Source: Bacteroidales bacterium UBA1794 (GTDB taxonomy: Bacteria; Bacteroidota; Bacteroidia; Bacteroidales; Bacteroidaceae). From it: DNA of 11,022 nt. The stretch spans positions 1 to 11,022 of the forward strand of contig DCFW01000011.1 of NCBI GenBank assembly GCA_002315435.1, in the 5' to 3' direction. Made by a program: the position numbers and the translations under genes. How positions within the stretch are numbered: position 1 is the first letter of the stretch; each line of letters starts with the position of its first letter. This document shows positions 6,040 to 11,022 of this stretch, piece after piece. Below the pieces are notes generated by a model. The model was given only the letters and a program-made list of their open reading frames with translations, was not told the origin of the DNA and did no database searches.

Positions 6040-8478
6040 ATGAGAGTAATGAAATTCGGTGGAACATCCGTAGGTTCCGCCAAGAGCATTTTAAATGTTA
6101 AGAAAATTGCAGAGTCATCCAATGAACCAGTTATCGTAGTTGTATCAGCATTGGGTGGAATCACTGATAAGCTTATCAGTACTTCAAAGTTAGCCGCTTC
6201 AGGAAATCGTTTGTATGAGGTGCAGTATCAGGAGATACTTGACCGCCACATCAGTATGATTGAAGAAATCATTCCTGATGGAGAAAGTAAGGCTAAGTTG
6301 GAGATGAAAGTGAGCAATATGCTCGATCAGTTAAAAAACATTTTTCAGGGTCTATTCCTGATTAAAGATTTATCTGCAAAGACATCTGATACAATCGTAA
6401 GTTATGGTGAGCGTTTATCCTCACTAATCACAGCCACCTTGATAAAAGGTGCAGAGTGGTATGATTCACGAATGTTTATCAAGACAGAAGCAAAGTATGG
6501 TAAGCACACGTTGGACAAAGAACTTACGAACAGATTAATTCGTGATACATTTGAGAATTTACCGCAGATAGCAGTGATTCCGGGTTTTATATCTTCTGAC
6601 AAAGAAACCGGGGATATTACTAATTTAGGACGCGGAGGTTCCGACTATACCGCAGCATTGATTGCCGCGGCTCTTGGAGCAAGTGTATTAGAGATCTGGA
6701 CAGATGTCGATGGCTTTATGACTGCTGATCCCAAAGTCATTTCAGCAGCTTACCCTATAAAAGAATTAAGTTATGTGGAGGCAATGGAGCTTTGCAATTT
6801 TGGTGCAAAGGTCATTTATCCTCCTACAATATATCCGGTATTTCATAAGAGCATCCCTATTCTTGTGAAAAATACCTTTAATCCCGATGCACCCGGAACC
6901 ATTATTGTTGAAAAGCCGACGACCGATAATCAGCGTGTAATTAAAGGAATATCTTCAATCAAAGATACCTGTTTAATTACCGTACAAGGATTAGGTATGG
7001 TTGGAGTAATTGGTGTGAACTATCGAATATTCCGAGCCTTGGCTGAGAGTGGTATCAGCGTATTCATGGTTTCTCAAGCCTCTTCTGAAAACAGTACTTC
7101 CATTGGAGTGAAAAATGCCGATGCGTCAATGGCGTGTGATGTGCTTAATGCCGAATTCGAAAAAGAAATAGGTATGGGTGAGATCAACAAGATGACTGCT
7201 GAAACAGGACTTGCAACTGTGGCTATTGTAGGCGACGGTATGAAACATACACCCGGTATTGCCGGCAAACTTTTTGGTACGTTGGGCAGAAATGGTATCA
7301 ATGTCATTTCATGTGCACAGGGTGCGTCAGAAACAAACATCTCTTTTGTTATCAATGCAGATTCATTGCGTAAGACTTTGAATGTAATCCATGATTCATT
7401 CTTCTTGTCACCTTATCAGATACTTAACTTGTTTATCTGTGGTGTCGGTGCAGTAGGAGGTAGCTTGCTTGATCAAATTAACAAGCAGCAAGAAGAACTG
7501 AAAGCTAAGAAAGGTTTGAATCTAAAGGTTGTAGGCATTGCCAACGGACATTATGCGTTGTTTCATCGAGAAGGAATACCGTTGGACAACTATAAAGAGC
7601 TGTTGTTAACTGAAGGAATGAAGAGTTCGCCTAAGATTATTCATGATGAAATAGTGAAGATGAATATCTTCAATTCTGTTTTTGTAGACTGTACAGCCAG
7701 TCAGGATGTGGCAACGATCTACCAAGATTTGCTTGCACATAATGTATCTGTAGTTGCAGCAAATAAAATAGCAGCATCATCGGATTATGATAGTTATTGC
7801 CGATTGAGGAACACAGCCCGCATTAAAGGAGCCAAGTTCCTTTTTGAGGCCAATGTAGGTGCAGGACTACCTATTATCAACACCATTGATGATATGATTA
7901 ATAGTGGTGATAAGATCTTGAAGATTGAAGCCGTTCTTAGTGGCACTCTTAATTTTATTTTTAATGAGTTGAGTGCAGATGTTCCATTTAGCGAAACCAT
8001 TCATAGAGCGAAAGCCGCACAATATTCCGAACCTGATCCGCGTATTGATTTAAGCGGTAAGGACGTTATACGTAAACTGGTTATCCTAGCACGTGAAGCC
8101 GGATATGGACTAGAACAATCTGATGTTGAGAAGCATTTGTTTATTCCTGATGAATTCTTCAAAGGAGATATAAATTCCTTTTGGGAAAGACTTCCTGAGT
8201 TGGATGCTGATTTTGAAGAGAAGCGCAAGAAGCTTGAGATTACAAAAAAGCATTGGCGTTTTGTTGCGCGATTGGATAGTGGTAAGGCTTCCGTGGGATT
8301 GGAAGAAGTGGATTCACGCCATCCCTTTTATGATTTGGAGGGAAGCAACAACATTATCCTTCTTACCACTGAGCGTTACAAAGAGTATCCGATGATGATT
8401 CAAGGGTACGGAGCCGGTGCCAAGGTAACTTCCGGCGGAGTTTTTGCAGATATTATTAGTATTGCTAACATCAGATGA
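6040..8478 (+). CDS. thrA: Bifunctional aspartokinase I/homoserine dehydrogenase I
   Basis: It catalyses the first and third steps of threonine synthesis from aspartate: aspartate to aspartyl phosphate, and aspartate semialdehyde to homoserine. The product is 812 residues from the ATG at 6040. An in-frame TTG at 6004 lies inside the promoter box and is rejected. The aspartokinase domain (about 1-290) has KFGGTS at 5-10 and GRGGSDYT at 197-204. Two ACT-type regulatory regions follow at about 305-460, consistent with feedback inhibition by threonine. The homoserine dehydrogenase domain begins near 462, with the nucleotide-binding GVGAVGG at 468-474, SGTLNF at 634-639, and E664, D670, D675 and K679. 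These last four match yeast homoserine dehydrogenase E208, D214, D219 and K223 with a constant offset. All catalytic landmarks are present. The next gene starts one base after the stop. Confidence 0.96.
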   Translation: MRVMKFGGTSVGSAKSILNVKKIAESSNEPVIVVVSALGGITDKLISTSKLAASGNRLYEVQYQEILDRHISMIEEIIPDGESKAKLEMKVSNMLDQLKNIFQGLFLIKDLSAKTSDTIVSYGERLSSLITATLIKGAEWYDSRMFIKTEAKYGKHTLDKELTNRLIRDTFENLPQIAVIPGFISSDKETGDITNLGRGGSDYTAALIAAALGASVLEIWTDVDGFMTADPKVISAAYPIKELSYVEAMELCNFGAKVIYPPTIYPVFHKSIPILVKNTFNPDAPGTIIVEKPTTDNQRVIKGISSIKDTCLITVQGLGMVGVIGVNYRIFRALAESGISVFMVSQASSENSTSIGVKNADASMACDVLNAEFEKEIGMGEINKMTAETGLATVAIVGDGMKHTPGIAGKLFGTLGRNGINVISCAQGASETNISFVINADSLRKTLNVIHDSFFLSPYQILNLFICGVGAVGGSLLDQINKQQEELKAKKGLNLKVVGIANGHYALFHREGIPLDNYKELLLTEGMKSSPKIIHDEIVKMNIFNSVFVDCTASQDVATIYQDLLAHNVSVVAANKIAASSDYDSYCRLRNTARIKGAKFLFEANVGAGLPIINTIDDMINSGDKILKIEAVLSGTLNFIFNELSADVPFSETIHRAKAAQYSEPDPRIDLSGKDVIRKLVILAREAGYGLEQSDVEKHLFIPDEFFKGDINSFWERLPELDADFEEKRKKLEITKKHWRFVARLDSGKASVGLEEVDSRHPFYDLEGSNNIILLTTERYKEYPMMIQGYGAGAKVTSGGVFADIISIANIR

Positions 8479-8479
8479 A

Positions 8480-9691
8480 ATGAAACATATTATCATATTA
8501 GGCGATGGTATGGCCGATTGGCCGGTAGAAAGTTTAAATAATAAAACACTATTGCAATATGCTGACACTCCTTATATGGATGAGTTGGCTCGTAAGGGAC
8601 GCAACGGAAGACTTCTGACGGTTGCTCCCGGCTTCCATCCAGGAAGTGAAGTTGCTAACCTCTCGGTACTGGGATATGATTTGTCTACAGTTTATGAGGG
8701 GCGTGGCGTGCTTGAAGCTGCAAGCATAGGCATTGATTTGGAACCCGATGACATGGCTATGCGCTGTAACCTTATTTGCATTGAAGGAGATCATATCAAG
8801 AATCATTCAGCCGGACATCTTACGACTGAAGAGGCTGATGTGATGATTAAGTTCTTGCAGGAGAAGTTGGGTAATGAGTGTGTTCATTTTTATACGGGCA
8901 TTCAATATCGCCACTTGTTGGTGATCAAAGGAGGCAACAAACATTTAGATTGCACACCTCCTCATGATGTTCCATTGAAACCTTGGCGCCCTTTGCTTGT
9001 AAAAGCGGAGGTTAAAGAAGCGCAGTCTACAGCTGATTTGATCAATGATTTAATAATCCGATCGCAAGAGTTACTCAGTAATCATCCGATTAATCTAAAA
9101 AGAAAGGCAGAAGGAAAAGATCCTGCAAACAGTATCTGGCCTTGGTCTCCCGGGTATCGTCCGAAAATGAAGAAATTCTCTGAATTATTCCCCGGAGTGA
9201 AAGCCGGAGATGTTATCTCAGCCGTTGATTTGATAAAAGGAATTGGGCGTTATGCCGGTTTCCACAATATAGAAGTTGAAGGAGCCACCGGACTCTACGA
9301 TACCAATTATGAAGGCAAAGCACAAGCTGCAATAGAGGCATTGCGAAAAGACGACTTTGTGTATTTGCATCTTGAGGCCAGTGACGAAGCCGGTCACGAA
9401 GGAGATATCCCCTTGAAGATTAAGACGATAGAATATCTTGATTCACGTATTGTCGGGCCTATTTACAATGAAGTGAAAACATGGAACGAACCTGTATCCA
9501 TTGCCGTATTGCCCGATCACCCTACACCGTGCGAATTACGCACACATGTGGCAGAGCCTGTACCGTTTGTTATATATTATCCGGGCATTGAACCGGATGA
9601 AGTGCAGACTTATGATGAAGTAGCTGCTGTAGAAGGTGCATACGGAGTGATGAAAGAGAATGAATTTATAAATGAATTTATGAGAGTATGA
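8480..9691 (+). CDS. apgM: COG3635 protein (apgM-type), probable homoserine kinase
   Basis: This 403-residue member of the alkaline phosphatase superfamily (COG3635) is usually annotated as cofactor-independent phosphoglycerate mutase. Metal-site landmarks are D9 in LGDGMAD, S56 in GSEVANLS (equivalent to the phosphorylated serine of phosphoglycerate mutases), D302 and H306 in SDEAGH, D346 and H347 in LPDH, and H356. It lies exactly between thrA and thrC: one base after the thrA stop, and overlapping thrC by ATGA. No GHMP-family thrB is present. From this context, and from earlier annotation proposals that COG3635 proteins replace ThrB in such operons, its likely reaction is homoserine to O-phosphohomoserine. 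The start at 8480 is preferred over an in-frame TTG at 8444 that would overlap thrA. The family assignment is firm; the substrate is inferred. Confidence 0.9.
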   Translation: MKHIIILGDGMADWPVESLNNKTLLQYADTPYMDELARKGRNGRLLTVAPGFHPGSEVANLSVLGYDLSTVYEGRGVLEAASIGIDLEPDDMAMRCNLICIEGDHIKNHSAGHLTTEEADVMIKFLQEKLGNECVHFYTGIQYRHLLVIKGGNKHLDCTPPHDVPLKPWRPLLVKAEVKEAQSTADLINDLIIRSQELLSNHPINLKRKAEGKDPANSIWPWSPGYRPKMKKFSELFPGVKAGDVISAVDLIKGIGRYAGFHNIEVEGATGLYDTNYEGKAQAAIEALRKDDFVYLHLEASDEAGHEGDIPLKIKTIEYLDSRIVGPIYNEVKTWNEPVSIAVLPDHPTPCELRTHVAEPVPFVIYYPGIEPDEVQTYDEVAAVEGAYGVMKENEFINEFMRV

Positions 9692-10989
9692 AATACTATA
9701 GTACAAACAAGAAAACTCCGGAGGTCAATTTGCAGGATGCAGTCGTTAAAGGGCTTGCTGCGGACAAAGGCCTATATATGCCGGATCAGATAAAGAGACT
9801 TCCCGATTCTTTTTTCGAACATATTGAAGAACTCTCTTTTCAAGAGATCGCTTATCAAATAGCAGATGCCTTTTTTGGTGAAGATGTACCTGCTGATAAG
9901 TTGAAATCAATAGTATATGATACATTGACTTTTGATGTGCCTTTGGTACCCATTACTGAAAGCATTTTCTCTTTGGAATTGTTTCATGGGCCCACATTGG
10001 CTTTCAAGGATGTAGGTGCTCGCTTTATGGCTCGCCTGTTAGGCTATTTTATTCGTAAAGAAGGCACAAAGGATGTGAATGTGTTGGTTGCAACCAGTGG
10101 AGATACAGGAGGTGCTGTAGCCAATGGATTTGTGGGTGTGGAAGGCATTCATGTATATGTGCTTTACCCGAAAGGAAAAGTGAGTGAGATTCAGGAGAAG
10201 CAGTTCACAACACTGGGCAAGAACATCACAGCCATTGAAGTAGATGGTAATTTTGATGATTGTCAGGCATTGGTTAAAGCAGCTTTTTTAGATGCTGACT
10301 TGAGCGAACATATGCGCTTGACTTCGGCAAACAGTATAAATGTTGCTCGATTCTTACCGCAAGCCTTTTACTACTTTTATGCATATGCACAGTTGAAGAC
10401 TCTGGGCAAAGCGCAAAATCTGGTATTCTGTGTGCCTAGTGGCAATTTCGGCAATATCACAGCCGGGTTGTTTGGTAAGCGGATGGGATTGCCCGTAAAA
10501 CGTTTCATTGCGTCAAACAATAATAATGATATTTTCTATCAATATCTTCAGACAGGCGTTTATACACCGAAACCATCTGTTGTCACCATTGCAAATGCGA
10601 TGGATGTAGGTGATCCCAGTAACTTCGTTCGTGTGCTTGATCTGTATAAAGGCAGTTACGAAGCCATAAAGAAAGATATTAGCGGAGCCACTTATGATGA
10701 TGATCAAATCAGTGAAACAGTGCAAGAGGTATATGACGAAACGCATTATTTGCTAGATCCTCATGGAGCGTGTGGATATCGTGCGTTGAGCGAAGGATTG
10801 CAGCCTGGTGAAATAGGTGTGTTCCTTGAGACGGCTCATCCGGCTAAATTCATTGATACCGTTGAACAGATTATCGGTGATAAGGTTCATATTCCAGCTA
10901 AGTTGGCTGTATTTATGAAAGGTGAAAAGCTGTCTATTCCTATGTCAAAAGATTTTGCTTCATTCAAATCATACTTAATGAAGAAATAA
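9688..10989 (+). CDS. thrC: Threonine synthase
   Basis: It converts O-phosphohomoserine to threonine and phosphate using pyridoxal phosphate (PLP), completing the pathway begun by ThrA. The 433-residue length is close to E. coli ThrC (428). The PLP-binding lysine is K107 in the family motif LAFKDVGARF. The loop ATSGDTGGA (135-143) is the usual cofactor and substrate site, and SANSINVARFLPQ and VPSGNFGNITAGL are further signatures of the E. coli/yeast-type enzyme. The ATG overlaps the stop of the preceding gene (ATGA), indicating translational coupling. The gene is complete, with its stop at 10987-10989. No terminator is visible in the remaining 33 bases, so the operon may continue beyond the window. 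Confidence 0.96.
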   Translation: MKYYSTNKKTPEVNLQDAVVKGLAADKGLYMPDQIKRLPDSFFEHIEELSFQEIAYQIADAFFGEDVPADKLKSIVYDTLTFDVPLVPITESIFSLELFHGPTLAFKDVGARFMARLLGYFIRKEGTKDVNVLVATSGDTGGAVANGFVGVEGIHVYVLYPKGKVSEIQEKQFTTLGKNITAIEVDGNFDDCQALVKAAFLDADLSEHMRLTSANSINVARFLPQAFYYFYAYAQLKTLGKAQNLVFCVPSGNFGNITAGLFGKRMGLPVKRFIASNNNNDIFYQYLQTGVYTPKPSVVTIANAMDVGDPSNFVRVLDLYKGSYEAIKKDISGATYDDDQISETVQEVYDETHYLLDPHGACGYRALSEGLQPGEIGVFLETAHPAKFIDTVEQIIGDKVHIPAKLAVFMKGEKLSIPMSKDFASFKSYLMKK

Positions 10990-11022
10990 ATAACTTCTTA
11001 TTATTGCTGTCCGGTAAAAATT

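Noticed and set aside
8444..8479. TTG start extending the COG3635 protein into thrA
   Set aside because: The ATG at 8480 begins exactly at the conserved family N-terminus (MKHIIILGDG); the extension only reads thrA codons in another frame.
1173..10746. Several minus-strand reading frames of 63-136 codons opposite the genes
   Set aside because: All lie within or antisense to well-recognised plus-strand genes, show no family motifs and have no credible start context.
10990..11022. Possible terminator after thrC
   Set aside because: The 33 bases left contain no clear stem followed by T's; the window ends too soon to judge.

Overview
The window looks like chromosomal DNA from a Bacteroidales bacterium, most likely Bacteroides or a close relative. 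The evidence is the moderately AT-rich composition, A-rich leaders that mostly lack Shine-Dalgarno sites, promoter boxes of the Bacteroidetes type (TAnnTTTG), a TonB with the Bacteroidetes N-terminal signature (WCDLIFEGKNKAYGAY), tandem exbD genes, and a fused aspartokinase-homoserine dehydrogenase followed by a COG3635 protein and ThrC. All nine credible genes are on the plus strand. I saw no tRNA, rRNA, CRISPR array, insertion sequence or other mobile element.

Region 1 (1-269) is non-coding. It holds a weak possible terminator from an upstream gene, two candidate promoters (33-65 and 171-178) and an AT-rich inverted repeat (195-218) in the leader of the first operon.

Region 2 (270-5889) is a six-gene run: exbB, exbD-1, exbD-2, tonB, a PstS-like periplasmic binding lipoprotein and an exported TPR-repeat protein. 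The first four genes encode the inner-membrane motor and energy transducer that power outer-membrane TonB-dependent (including SusC-type) transporters. The last two have no obvious role in TonB action, yet they are tightly placed in the same unit. A strong intrinsic terminator (5910-5951) closes the run.

Region 3 (5952-10989) is a threonine biosynthesis operon with its own promoter (5999-6006). It encodes thrA (aspartokinase I/homoserine dehydrogenase), a COG3635 alkaline-phosphatase-superfamily protein usually labelled apgM, and thrC. The spacings are +1 nt and a 4-nt ATGA overlap. No classical GHMP homoserine kinase is present. The COG3635 protein occupies its place between ThrA and ThrC and is the likely homoserine kinase. 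The final 33 bases carry nothing I can identify.

Nothing here looks like a wholly new system. The points most worth pursuing are the two uncharacterised partners in the Ton operon, the divergent ligand loops of the PstS-like protein, the paired long ExbDs, and a perfect Shine-Dalgarno in front of only one gene.
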